From the NCBI GenBank assembly GCA_050299435.1, contig JBNKVX010000008.1:1-64000 (forward strand): a stretch of 64,000 bases of DNA, written 5' to 3'. A program made the position numbers and the translations under genes. Numbering within the stretch: position 1 is the first letter of the stretch; the number at the start of each line of letters is the position of its first letter. Source of the stretch: 1162T-S-0a-05 sp050299435. GTDB lineage: Bacteria; Pseudomonadota; Gammaproteobacteria; Pseudomonadales; Cellvibrionaceae. Positions 41,501-50,119 of this stretch are shown piece by piece. A model generated the notes under the pieces. The model had not been told where the DNA came from. It was given only the letters and a program-made list of their open reading frames with translations, and ran no database searches.

Positions 41501-44031
41501 AAGTGAATGTCACCGCCGTTGTGATTGGAGAAAGGTTGGTCAAAGGTAAATACATCCTGTCGAGAGTTCGGATCCAAATTGCCATTATTCCCTTCAACAT
41601 AACGCGCGATGACTGTGCGCATTGGATTGGCCTGACTGGTCGTCATCGATATGTACACTTCTTTGTTGTTGGCATAATCGGGATGAAATGCCAAACCCAA
41701 CAATCCACCTTCGTTATTGGTGGTCACGGTACTGCGTAAATCTATGTAAGTATTTTTTGCGCTACTTTGCTGATTATTGGCGTCAATCCAGTACAACATG
41801 CCACCTTTTTCCAGCACAAAAAAACGTGAGTTATCCCCAGGTGCCTGACTAAATCCCAAAGCCGAATTAAAAAGCAAATTTGGAAAGGCACGCGTTAACT
41901 GCAATGCCGGTGGCACACCGGGCGAGGAATAGCCCCCTGAACTGGAAGATGAAGCGCTACTACTGCTCGATGAACTCGAAGATGAACTGCTTGAACTTGA
42001 GCTAGAACTTGAACTTGAATTTGAACCGCTTGAAGACGAACTTGAGCCCGAAGAAGAACTACTGGAACTTGAACTGTTATCCGAATTGTTTGCTCCAGTT
42101 ACATCCAGGTCAATGGACCATATACGTTGTGCACCAGTGATATACAAAGTTTTACCGTCAACGCCACCGAAGGTCGCATTGGTTACATTGGCATCCACAT
42201 TGATTGTTGCCAAATTCAATCCACTTGGACTGTACACGGAGACGCGTTGACCGTTGTGCTCTGCAATATATAAGTTGCCGTGGCAATCGATTGTCATGCC
42301 GTCTGGATTATTCAATCCGCTAATCAAAGTACCTGGATTTTGTACTTGTCCGTTCACTATGGGATAGGCTCGAATATCACCCGACGACGCGCCCACATAA
42401 AGCACATCGTCATCGGGAGAAAGGGCGACACCATTAGGATTATTTAATCCGCTATCGACCAAGGTCACACTGCCGTTGTTAGCAACACGGTATACACCGG
42501 TAAATGGCTGACCTTGACTCGAACCTTGTTGATAATCGGGATCGCTAAAGTAAATGCTACCGTCTTCAGCAATCGCCAAATCGTTTGGAGAATTGAACAC
42601 TGCGCCGTTATACGTGGTCGCCACATCACTGCGGTTACCACTGGGAAAATCAAAACGTGACAAACCGTTAGTGGAATGTGTCGCCGCAATGATGTCACCT
42701 TGTGCGTCCAACGCGAGACCGTTACTTCCGCTGTTGGAGATTTGTGTTGTCATCACTCCTGCAACACTCAGCCGTTGGATGCGTGATGGAAAGCCCGATT
42801 GGAAAGTAAAGTCAGAAAAATAAAGGGCACCATCAATCCAAACCGGCCCTTCGTACAAACCGCTGGTTCCACGAGTTGAATCAGCGCCAGGGATGCGTGT
42901 TGCTGTAAAAGTTCCGGAGGGAGGTGCACCACAATTTCCGGTCATCCCGGAACTCGAGCTGGAACTGCTACTTGAAGAACTGGAAGAAGAAGAGCTTGAA
43001 CTGTTTGAAGCACCTGTAATTGATCCGGAGAGCGCTGTCAAAGTCACACTATCCAACTGTGCGCCATCTTCTCGACGCTCCAAAGTTAAGGTGTGATTTC
43101 CTGCTGATAAATTTGTAAAAGTCGCCGGTGAGAGCGTTGACCAGCCACTGGTTTGCACATTGTTTTGTGTACTCCAGACTCCACTATCTATTTTGTAATG
43201 AAATGAATCATCATCGCCACTTGGCAGATTTACACGAATTTGAAAATCAACGCTGCTTTGCTGCGACAAACTAAAATCAATTTCCATTTGTCCCGTTGCA
43301 GAATTGGAGGCAGAGGCATTGATTTGATCACTACCGTTATTCGGCCACACAACATATTGGCCACCTGAAGCACCTACGGCGTTTTGCACGGTGAAAGGTG
43401 AAAAATTTCCCTGGCCGGCCAGACTTTCCAATTCAATAAGCAATGCATTGCTGCTACCTGAGGAACTTGAGCTGCTCGAACTTGAGCTGGAACTCGAACT
43501 ACTGGAAGAGCTGGAGCTAGAACTACTTGAAGAACTCGAACTGCTTGAAGAACTCGAACTGTTTGACGAACCAGAGCTACTTGAACTCGACGAAGAACTA
43601 GATGAAGCACTGGATGAGGAAGAACTGGAGCTTGAGCTAGTGCCGGTGTTACACACAGCGCCACTGACAGTGGGAATCTCTGGATCAGCATTGGCTGTCC
43701 CCTTTTCCCCCTGAAAACCAAACTGCACCGATTGCCCTGGAGAAATTGTTGCATTCCAGGAAAGCGGAGTTGCACTATGGGGATTGTTTCCGCTGAAATT
43801 TGCATTCCAGCCACTTGAGAAGTTGTCGCTTGAATACTGCCAACTCACTTCCCAACCGTTAATGGTTGAATTGGTGTCGTTGCTAATTTCTATATAAGCA
43901 ACAAAACCGGTACTCCAATGATTACTAATACCGTATTCACATGCGGCCAGTACATGCTGTGCGCCAAACAGCAAGCCACATGCGACCGTTCCCGTTATCC
44001 ACTGGAACAGGCGCGCGCTAGGGTTTTTCAT
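38518..44031 (-). CDS. Giant secreted modular redox protein: CBM2 - CBM6/35-like - SMP-30 - PQQ/sorbosone dehydrogenase-like - CBM2 - cytochrome c - DUF1587/1595/1592/1588/1585
   Basis: 1837 residues from the ATG at 44031 (GGGGA ribosome-binding site). Order: signal peptide (to about 28); CBM2 (about 30-127); poly-Ser; CBM6/35-like domain (198-331); poly-Ser; SMP-30/gluconolactonase-like propeller (368-641; YEGPVWIDGALYFSD); poly-Ser; glucose/sorbosone dehydrogenase-type PQQ propeller (703-1061; GLLGLAFHPDY, AFGDGGSQRDPGNRGQDPGN, YGLRNPWRWSFD); poly-Ser; CBM2 (1099-1196); poly-Ser; cytochrome c (heme motif CSECH near 1233); then DUF1587 (LTRSEYQNSVEDLLGV), DUF1595, DUF1592, DUF1588 (second heme motif CQVCH near 1690) and DUF1585. 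The chain joins two cellulose-binding domains to a possible sugar oxidase and heme carriers, suggesting extracellular electron transfer on plant fibre, perhaps feeding lytic polysaccharide monooxygenases (inference). PQQ-domain activity is not certain. The partner DUF1552 gene is downstream. Confidence 0.85.
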   Translation of the reverse strand: MKNPSARLFQWITGTVACGLLFGAQHVLAACEYGISNHWSTGFVAYIEISNDTNSTINGWEVSWQYSSDNFSSGWNANFSGNNPHSATPLSWNATISPGQSVQFGFQGEKGTANADPEIPTVSGAVCNTGTSSSSSSSSSSASSSSSSSSSSSGSSNSSSSSSSSSSSSSSSSSSSSSSSSSSSSSSSSSSGSSNALLIELESLAGQGNFSPFTVQNAVGASGGQYVVWPNNGSDQINASASNSATGQMEIDFSLSQQSSVDFQIRVNLPSGDDDSFHYKIDSGVWSTQNNVQTSGWSTLSPATFTNLSAGNHTLTLERREDGAQLDSVTLTALSGSITGASNSSSSSSSSSSSSSSSSSSGMTGNCGAPPSGTFTATRIPGADSTRGTSGLYEGPVWIDGALYFSDFTFQSGFPSRIQRLSVAGVMTTQISNSGSNGLALDAQGDIIAATHSTNGLSRFDFPSGNRSDVATTYNGAVFNSPNDLAIAEDGSIYFSDPDYQQGSSQGQPFTGVYRVANNGSVTLVDSGLNNPNGVALSPDDDVLYVGASSGDIRAYPIVNGQVQNPGTLISGLNNPDGMTIDCHGNLYIAEHNGQRVSVYSPSGLNLATINVDANVTNATFGGVDGKTLYITGAQRIWSIDLDVTGANNSDNSSSSSSSSSGSSSSSSGSNSSSSSSSSSSSSSSSSSSSSSASSSSSGGYSSPGVPPALQLTRAFPNLLFNSALGFSQAPGDNSRFFVLEKGGMLYWIDANNQQSSAKNTYIDLRSTVTTNNEGGLLGLAFHPDYANNKEVYISMTTSQANPMRTVIARYVEGNNGNLDPNSRQDVFTFDQPFSNHNGGDIHFGPDGYLYAAFGDGGSQRDPGNRGQDPGNFMSTMIRINVDSGQTYSVPSDNPFVNDPNTLDEVWAYGLRNPWRWSFDRLTGAIWLADVGEDAFEEINIIQKGGNYGWSCREGYNLSGYGCEGSSGPYIDPVEGYQHNEGASITGGYVYRGSNIPGLDGFYIVGDFEVGEVWAVGHPSANEYNRYLLAQTSLNISSFGETNSGEIYVVDYGGELYRLDPDGGLSSSSSSSSSGSGSSSSSSSSSSSSSSSSSGTSVGGVTCAITGQNIWNSGYQLDVTVTNNGNAAISGWEITLQFAESPNLSGSWNVNLIENGNTVTASDVGHNGNLAANGGTGGFGFQGSHDGSFIVPTCIGSGGTGSSSSSASSSSSSSSSSSSSGSTLTGADWYAQECSECHGADAAGGTVGIALNESRPKQTFIDFVIAEMPRISPQNCGQECAEKVADYLEDTFWNQNQDLVCNSIPYGARQIKLLTRSEYQNSVEDLLGVNFDAADGLSSDAVVGYFINNTQAAVVSSTYDRYLTVAEELAQWSADRNFSPALNCGGNFNQSCANQFVDNFATQIFRRPLDNNERSIYLNMANGSVTNGDVKAGIQMALEAMLSSPQFLYRHEIGEQGTNNQIDSDAYELTSYEMATWLAYTFTGSTPDSTALQKAANDQLRSENSILQEAQRLLDDVRAREQMGDFVAHWLDTERLESSPKDSATWSNFDALIPHMKQEIREVFAHVMLDSNESFNSLYDGDFTFVNGPLAQHYGISGISGNNFQQVTTTNRGGILANGAFMSRWAEDVETSPIRRSVRVRRRMLCQNQPQPPAGVALGRAQALEEFAELLADPTTTNRMKYEAITSANECQVCHAEWINPLGFGMEDFNPVGNPRATDLNGNTIDASGQLYAPENLNDKGVFVNFNGTRGLGALLTSLPSAQTCVPQNLFRYVIGVGVDGIDVSNPEGPTLDAVEQNGYACEVQSLTNTMLQESPRAMLESMGVMDAVRFRKAWSR
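43458..43640 (-). repeat. Longest poly-serine linker tract of the giant protein
   Basis: About 60 codons, almost all serine, with a few Gly, Ala and Asn. Both serine codon families (AGY and TCN) are interspersed, which keeps the DNA from being a simple repeat. Four shorter tracts lie at about 42950-43003, 41937-42078, 40747-40830 and 40372-40434. Each separates two folded modules and should act as a flexible, extended spacer. Confidence 0.9.
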
Positions 44032-44321
44032 TATTAGTCCCCGTTTATTTTTATATTGTGACGGCACTAACGAACACAATTAACATTTAGCTGCTAATTT
44101 GCGCACCCGTGCCACTTCGCAAACATGTGTTCGAAGGATAGCTTTGGTCTAAAAGATTGTCTATGAGGCAAAGGGGGTTTTATTCAACAATGCTAAAGCC
44201 TTTCAGAATAAAATGATTCGTTTTATATAGCCTTTCACAATATTTGTGTTTAAGTTTCCATCACACTAGAATGAGGAGCCTGCACTGCCCTTTCTTTTCT
44301 GACCATGAATCGAGTTAAAAA

Positions 44322-46517
44322 ATGAACACCTATTTGAAAAAGTTTTTATGGCTTTTAGTTAGCTTAATCGTACTTTACATCTTGGCAGGCCTACTTATTC
44401 TGGGCTTTTCACCCATGATAACCAAACATTTCGCGGGCGAATTTTTAGCTGAGCACAATGTAGTTATTTCGGAAAACAGTATTGTTCAACTGAATGTTTT
44501 TTCCTCAAAGATAGTAATTAAGGAAGCAGTATTACTAAAACAAGCGGACGAAAGGCTTCGGATTAACGAACTGACACTCCACTATCTATTTTTACCACTT
44601 TTTAGAAAACACATTATCGTTGAAAAAATTAGCCTGGCAGGTGCAACACTTCATTTAAAACGCCATGATAACGATTTCACGGCAGCAGGTTTATCTTTAG
44701 AAAAACTATTGAAGCAGACTAAAAGTGAGTCCGAAGAGGATGAAAGTGCAGAAACCGATAAAAAACCAAGCCAAATAACCTTTTCCTTGAAGTCTCTGGA
44801 ATTCACTGATATCCAAATTAAGGCTTATGACAGAACTCAACTCCTTCCGATTTACATCGATAAATTCACATTGAAGGACTTTGAAGTCGCGCCCCAAGGC
44901 ATGAATGCCAACATGCAAGGGATGATCAAACTCGCTGATGGCAATATAAATTTTGAAACGCACTTTCAATCAAGCCCTTCTAACAAACAGCTTAAATTAT
45001 CCTTTATTGGCGATAGAATCAACTTAGAGGAAATTTCAAACTGGTTAGGCAGCGGTCAAAATTTTCAACGGAATTTTCTGGACATCAGCTTTAACGCAGA
45101 AGGGAATTTTTCGGAAGATTATTATTCTTTAAATATGAAATCTTTGAGCTTTAATTTAGATGTGTTGGACGAAAATAATATTTCTGACGAGACCCGATAT
45201 CCAGATATACAGGTTGCGGAAATAAACCTCCCTAAAATCCTAAGCGATAAAGATAAGGGCGAAATATCAATAGAACTAATTGACATTCTTGCCCCACAGA
45301 TTGATCTCACCCTTGACTCCACGATCACTGAAACTAGCGATGAGACAAGGAGCACAAAGGCATCAAATACGAAAGATAAAATTAGTAGTAAAAAGGAGAA
45401 AGAAAAGAAATCTAAAGTAAGCAAGCAAACTAAAAAGCTTAGTGATTCAGATGTAAATACCGATTCTTCCCCGAAACCCACTAACGAAACCATTACTATT
45501 TCAAAAACAGAAAATCCAGCAATCAATATTAAAATCGGAAAAATTATTGTTAGCAATCCCGGCCATGTTGAATTAACAGACCTTAATACGGAAACACCCT
45601 TTACACAGAAGTTTCACATTCAAGAACTGGAGATTCTCGATATTGATTCAAGTGATCCCCAGAAATTTAGCCACTTTAAATTTCAAGGTAAAGACGAAAA
45701 CTATTTTGGTTATTCCTTCGAAGGCAAGGTTACGCCTTTTACTCCCGCCGTAAACCTTAAAGTTAAAGGAAAAACTAGCGAACTGGATTTACCGCCTATT
45801 AACACCTATTTACAAAAAAATCTCGGCCTTACTGTAGAACACGGCCAAATGGATAGCGATATCTCACTTACAATCGATGAAAACAAGCTTGATGGGCAGC
45901 TAAAATTGCATCTAAAAGCAATAAAATTTTCTTCAACCAATGAGAAAGATCATCTCAGCGCTATCGACCAATCTGCTGTACCGCTCAATGTTGCGTTAAA
46001 TTATCTGAAAGATAAAAATGGCAATATTGAATTAAAAATTCCCCTATCGGGCAATCTAACCGACCCTAACTTTAGTATCCGACACCTGGTTAATCTGGTC
46101 ATCAAGAAAGCCGCAATGAATCAGGCAAAAAGTTACTTGATCAGCACCTTTATTCCCTATTCGAATGTGCTTAAAGTGGCAATGATTGCCGGAGAGCATG
46201 CACTTAAAGTACGCTTTGAAGATTTACACTATGAGGCTAAACAAATTGCAATCAGTGAAGATCAGACTATTTACATGGATGAGCTTGCTGTTTTGTTGAA
46301 AGATAAAAAAGATCTGAGAATTCATGTCTGTCCCTATGCCGCGAAATCAGATGGAGAAGACAGAAAAGAACAAGCACTCATTGCAGAAGCGCGCGCAAAA
46401 AACTTCAAGGATTATCTGATCAACGAGAAACAAATTGCATCAGCGCGTATTCTGATTTGCGAAGTCAAATTCGATATTCGGGAAGGAGCGTCACCGCGTA
46501 TAGAAATTGGTGAATAA
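44322..46517 (+). CDS. AsmA-like DUF748 membrane protein
   Basis: 731 residues. One N-terminal transmembrane helix (about 8-30) anchors a long periplasmic beta-rich region of the AsmA/DUF748 type (ISENSIVQLNVFSSKIVIKE, VEKISLAGATLHLKRHDNDF). A charged Lys/Ser/Thr-rich low-complexity stretch lies at about 335-395. The end (about 640-731) has an OmpA-like feel (AEARAKNFKDYLINEKQIAS), as in many DUF748 proteins. AsmA-like proteins are elongated bridges proposed to move lipids between the two membranes. It is monocistronic, AT-rich, divergent from the giant gene, and convergent with the transglutaminase gene with only 8 bases between. Confidence 0.8.
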   Translation: MNTYLKKFLWLLVSLIVLYILAGLLILGFSPMITKHFAGEFLAEHNVVISENSIVQLNVFSSKIVIKEAVLLKQADERLRINELTLHYLFLPLFRKHIIVEKISLAGATLHLKRHDNDFTAAGLSLEKLLKQTKSESEEDESAETDKKPSQITFSLKSLEFTDIQIKAYDRTQLLPIYIDKFTLKDFEVAPQGMNANMQGMIKLADGNINFETHFQSSPSNKQLKLSFIGDRINLEEISNWLGSGQNFQRNFLDISFNAEGNFSEDYYSLNMKSLSFNLDVLDENNISDETRYPDIQVAEINLPKILSDKDKGEISIELIDILAPQIDLTLDSTITETSDETRSTKASNTKDKISSKKEKEKKSKVSKQTKKLSDSDVNTDSSPKPTNETITISKTENPAINIKIGKIIVSNPGHVELTDLNTETPFTQKFHIQELEILDIDSSDPQKFSHFKFQGKDENYFGYSFEGKVTPFTPAVNLKVKGKTSELDLPPINTYLQKNLGLTVEHGQMDSDISLTIDENKLDGQLKLHLKAIKFSSTNEKDHLSAIDQSAVPLNVALNYLKDKNGNIELKIPLSGNLTDPNFSIRHLVNLVIKKAAMNQAKSYLISTFIPYSNVLKVAMIAGEHALKVRFEDLHYEAKQIAISEDQTIYMDELAVLLKDKKDLRIHVCPYAAKSDGEDRKEQALIAEARAKNFKDYLINEKQIASARILICEVKFDIREGASPRIEIGE

Positions 46518-46525
46518 ACGCGTTT

Positions 46526-47404
46526 TTAAATTCGAGCGACATCTACCGAAACTTTAAGCTTGGGTGTTTCTCCGCCACCGAAAATAACCCCCTTTAAGGG
46601 TGTCACATCGAAGTAATCACGCCCCCAAGCGGTGATGATATGTTGATCTGCCGCTAATTTGTCATTAGTTGGATCAAATTCATACCAACCTTCTCCGGGC
46701 GAGAACACCGATATCCATGCATGACTCGCGTCAGAACCAATCAGTTTTTGCTTTCCAGGTGGCGGTAGCGTTTCGATGTATCCTGACACATAACGAGCCG
46801 GCAAACCCATTGAGCGCAAACATGCAATTTCAAAGTGCGCAAAATCCTGACAAACACCTCGACGATTTTCAAACACTTCATGTAAAGGTGTGGCCACGGT
46901 CGTCGCTTCAGGATCGTAAGTAAAATCTTCATAAATTCGGCTTGTAAGCTCTTGCACCGAGGACAACAACGGCCGGTTGTGATCAAAGGATTGTTCAGCG
47001 TAATCTTTAATATACGCATCAATCTTAATTGCGGGTGAAGGTAAAATATATTCAACGCACTCTCTTAGTTCTGCAGTATTGGCCTGCTTAAGTATTTCTA
47101 AAGCTTGCGCATAGCTAATTCCGAAATCCAGTTGCAGGGCCGTATTTTGTACATCAACCTGAACTTCACTGTCGGAAGTAATCACCAATTTCTCGTGCGG
47201 AGCTTGAATTTCAAACTGGTAAGCAGTATTTCCAAAATAGTCTTCACTTTTAAAAGAATAGGTGGAAAAAGGTTCTATATAAATTTGATTGGAAACACAT
47301 TGTTGCCGCGCCGTATTCCGCGGCACCAGATACGCAAGGTTATAGCACTGCGAAACTCGTGCCTCATAGAAATATTCCGTACTGTGACGTACACGATATC
47401 GCAT
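46526..47404 (-). CDS. Transglutaminase-like protein of the amidoligase operon
   Basis: 292 residues from the ATG at 47404, whose first base is the last base of the upstream stop codon (TAATG). A bacterial transglutaminase N-terminal domain (RYRVRHSTEYFYEARVSQ) is followed by a transglutaminase core. The catalytic triad is visible: Cys in RRGVCQDFAHFEIAC, His in SDASHAWISVF and Asp in YEFDPTND. Such proteins act as cysteine peptidases or acyltransferases. In these operons they are predicted to process or transfer peptides made by the ATP-grasp enzymes. No signal peptide is present. It is the last gene of a five- or six-gene minus-strand operon. Confidence 0.88.
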   Translation of the reverse strand: MRYRVRHSTEYFYEARVSQCYNLAYLVPRNTARQQCVSNQIYIEPFSTYSFKSEDYFGNTAYQFEIQAPHEKLVITSDSEVQVDVQNTALQLDFGISYAQALEILKQANTAELRECVEYILPSPAIKIDAYIKDYAEQSFDHNRPLLSSVQELTSRIYEDFTYDPEATTVATPLHEVFENRRGVCQDFAHFEIACLRSMGLPARYVSGYIETLPPPGKQKLIGSDASHAWISVFSPGEGWYEFDPTNDKLAADQHIITAWGRDYFDVTPLKGVIFGGGETPKLKVSVDVARI

Positions 47405-50007
47405 TAGCTCGTTCCCCAAAAAGATACAAGTTGTTGAGGTCCAACACGATGATCAAAGTATTTATCACTTAGCGCAATACTGATTTCGCTAAATTGCTTA
47501 TTTACTTTATTTAGAAGTTGCTCAAGTTCAAGTCGACTCGATACTTGATTGATTTTACCTTCACCTGCAACCTCACCTGCAATGTCGGAAACTTGTTGCA
47601 CGCTGTGGCACAACTCATGTAAACGCGACAATTTAATAGCGGTATCCGCTTCGAGTAATGCTCGACGCTCCGGTGTTAATTCGCCCTTGGCATCATTGTT
47701 TGGCATGCTTTCAAGGTACGCCCGTAAGGTTTCTAATTGATATACCAATGAACGCGGATTAGAGTTGTCGAGCATCACCAAATTTAAGCCTAACTCTATA
47801 TCAAGATCTCCCGGATGACGACGTCGATAAGTCATCAAGATTTCGGTAGAAAGCAATAAAGCCAATAACATTTGGCGAGTATCCTGGACATTTAATACTG
47901 GCACAATAAAAGCTTTAACGATTGAAGTAAGTTGCATACCTCGTTCGATACGCCGCCCCATTTCCATAAACTTCCAGCCGATGCCACGTGTCATACTTTC
48001 GTGAGCCAAACCGGACAGAGCCATCAAGGCGGTCACCAAAGGATCCAAGGCCTCTTCGGGTGCCGCAGCCAAATCGTGACTTAAAGTATTGTCGAGCTCG
48101 TCCAAATTATCGCGAATATCATTAATCACACGCAGCGTGTCAGAAGATAACAATTCTTTGGATTCATCTGCACATAGAATCATGGAATTTAAATTAGAGC
48201 GGACACTCCCCGCGCGATTTGCATCTTTTACAACGTTTAACAATTCTTCGTCTGGCGATTGAATCAATTGCAAATCAGCGTGATTAAAACCAGGCCACGT
48301 TGCTGTAATTTTAGTTACCGCTTCAAGTAAATATTTTTTACACTCAAGTGAAATTGGCTCTTCGCCATTCAATAACATAAATACCGTGCGCATTACGCGA
48401 AGCGAAGATTCGGCACGTTCAGCGTATCGCCCCATCCAAAACAAATTTTCTACGACACGGCTTGGCAAGCTCGTCAGCGCAGGGTTTTGTAAGTTAACTG
48501 CTTCTACAGCCGGTGAAACAGAAACTTTTCTTTCAGGTTCTGAGGCCAGCACCCAAGTATCTTTACTGTAGGCTCCAGCTTGATTACTAATGAGAAACGA
48601 TTTTTCTTCAGCCCCTGTACGTGTGAGCCCGCCAGGCATCACCACATATTCTGTTTCACTCGCTACGGAAAAGCTGCGCAAGATTGAGGGTCGCGGAACA
48701 AGCTGCGCACCATCGAAAAAAGGTACGTGAGGTGCAGTGATACTTTCCTGGGCAACAAAAAACAAGGGCTCTGCTTGAATAAGCGATTTTAGTTGATCAC
48801 ATTCTTCTGCATTCAACTGGTTAGTCATCACGCTTTTATTCGCCGTGCCTCTAAAAATTCGTTTGACTACCAAGTTCGAAAAGTTATTCAACACATAATT
48901 TAAATCTTGCGAATTACCGCACCACCAAGTCTTTACCGTAGCCAATCTTGGTTCACGACCCAACAATGCCTTACTAATGTCCGGCAAATAACGCAATAGA
49001 GCCGGGTTTTCCAGCACACCTGAACCCAGTGGATTAGCGATCACCACTTTGCCTGATCGCGCTGCAGCGACTAAGCCAGGTACTCCCAATTGTGAATCTG
49101 CTCGCAATTCAACAGGGTCGCAATAGGAATCGTCGACCCGACGTAATATGACATCAACACTACTTAAACCCGTGAGTGAACGCATCCAGACGCTGCCATT
49201 GCGCACAACCAGATCAGAACTCTGCACCAAAGGAAAACCCAGATAATTCGCAATATAGGCATGCTCAAAATAGGTTTCGTTATGTGCGCCCGGCGTTAAA
49301 ACAACAACCTGTGGATTATCTGAATTTAAAGAAAGCGATAATAATTTCGCTCTTAATCGTTGAAAAAACAGTGCGAGTCGGTGAACGTGACTGTCGCGAA
49401 ACAGTGAAGGCAGAACCCGGGACATGACCGTGCGATTTTCCAGCGCATAACCTGCACCGCTTGGTGCCTGTGTGCGATCAGTTAATACACACATTTTGCC
49501 ATCGGGCCCACGAACCATGTCGACGGCATGCAAGATGAGCTCATGATTTCCAGGCGTATGGATACCATAACAAGAACGAATAAATCCGGGATGGCTGTAA
49601 ATCAATTCAGGTGGAAGTACACCGTGCTTAATTAAATCGCGTGGCCCATACAAATCTTTAAGCAGTAAATTAAATAGTTCAGCCCGCTCCAGCAATCCGG
49701 ATTCAATCGTTCCCCATTCTTCACTGCTGATGACCGATGGAACGAGATCAAGACCCCAGATGCTGCCTTGTTTGCGAAAATGATCGCTGTATACGTTGTA
49801 GGTTGCACCATCATCGCGCAGAATGCGTCGCGCCTTCGCGCAGCGATCACGCAAGGCTTGCACACCCAATCCCGAAAGGCTTTCCATCACATACTGCCAG
49901 GATGGACGCACTTCTCCCTGCGCATCATAGACTTCATCGAACAAATCGGTTCGATGCGGGTAAACCAATCTATCGCGGTTTATGCTGGAGAGTTTGCGCT
50001 GCGACAT
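47404..50007 (-). CDS. Circularly permuted ATP-grasp protein fused to alpha-E domain
   Basis: 867 residues from the ATG at 50007; a GTG at 50064 is also possible. The first 500 residues are a type 2 circularly permuted ATP-grasp (LYGPRDLIKHGVLPPELIYS, VLTDRTQAPSGAGYALENRT, VVLTPGAHNETYFEHAYIA). From about 540 an alpha-E (DUF403) helical domain follows (VVENLFWMGRYAERAESSLR, GIGWKFMEMGRRIERGMQLT). Known comparative work predicts that these proteins are amidoligases making a peptide or peptide-like modification. The two domains are encoded separately by the genes at 54455-55924 and 53519-54451, so this operon holds both the split and the fused version. Its stop overlaps the next start. Confidence 0.88.
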   Translation of the reverse strand: MSQRKLSSINRDRLVYPHRTDLFDEVYDAQGEVRPSWQYVMESLSGLGVQALRDRCAKARRILRDDGATYNVYSDHFRKQGSIWGLDLVPSVISSEEWGTIESGLLERAELFNLLLKDLYGPRDLIKHGVLPPELIYSHPGFIRSCYGIHTPGNHELILHAVDMVRGPDGKMCVLTDRTQAPSGAGYALENRTVMSRVLPSLFRDSHVHRLALFFQRLRAKLLSLSLNSDNPQVVVLTPGAHNETYFEHAYIANYLGFPLVQSSDLVVRNGSVWMRSLTGLSSVDVILRRVDDSYCDPVELRADSQLGVPGLVAAARSGKVVIANPLGSGVLENPALLRYLPDISKALLGREPRLATVKTWWCGNSQDLNYVLNNFSNLVVKRIFRGTANKSVMTNQLNAEECDQLKSLIQAEPLFFVAQESITAPHVPFFDGAQLVPRPSILRSFSVASETEYVVMPGGLTRTGAEEKSFLISNQAGAYSKDTWVLASEPERKVSVSPAVEAVNLQNPALTSLPSRVVENLFWMGRYAERAESSLRVMRTVFMLLNGEEPISLECKKYLLEAVTKITATWPGFNHADLQLIQSPDEELLNVVKDANRAGSVRSNLNSMILCADESKELLSSDTLRVINDIRDNLDELDNTLSHDLAAAPEEALDPLVTALMALSGLAHESMTRGIGWKFMEMGRRIERGMQLTSIVKAFIVPVLNVQDTRQMLLALLLSTEILMTYRRRHPGDLDIELGLNLVMLDNSNPRSLVYQLETLRAYLESMPNNDAKGELTPERRALLEADTAIKLSRLHELCHSVQQVSDIAGEVAGEGKINQVSSRLELEQLLNKVNKQFSEISIALSDKYFDHRVGPQQLVSFWGTS

Positions 50008-50119
50008 GTATTCTCGTGGATGCTTAAATCTATTAGGTAAGCGTAGCCTTAATTTTAGTGGCACTCTATTGAATAAACCGCCCCACTTCCACTTTTTGTT
50101 AAATTTTGTTTAATTAACC

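Noticed and set aside
40372..43640. Poly-serine repeats as CRISPR-like or satellite DNA
   Set aside because: They are in-frame linkers with varied codons and no regular repeat-spacer pattern.
43391..43714. Plus-strand open frame rich in Glu and Leu opposite the first poly-serine linker (also at 42893-43096)
   Set aside because: It is the antisense reading of serine codons and has no independent coding support.
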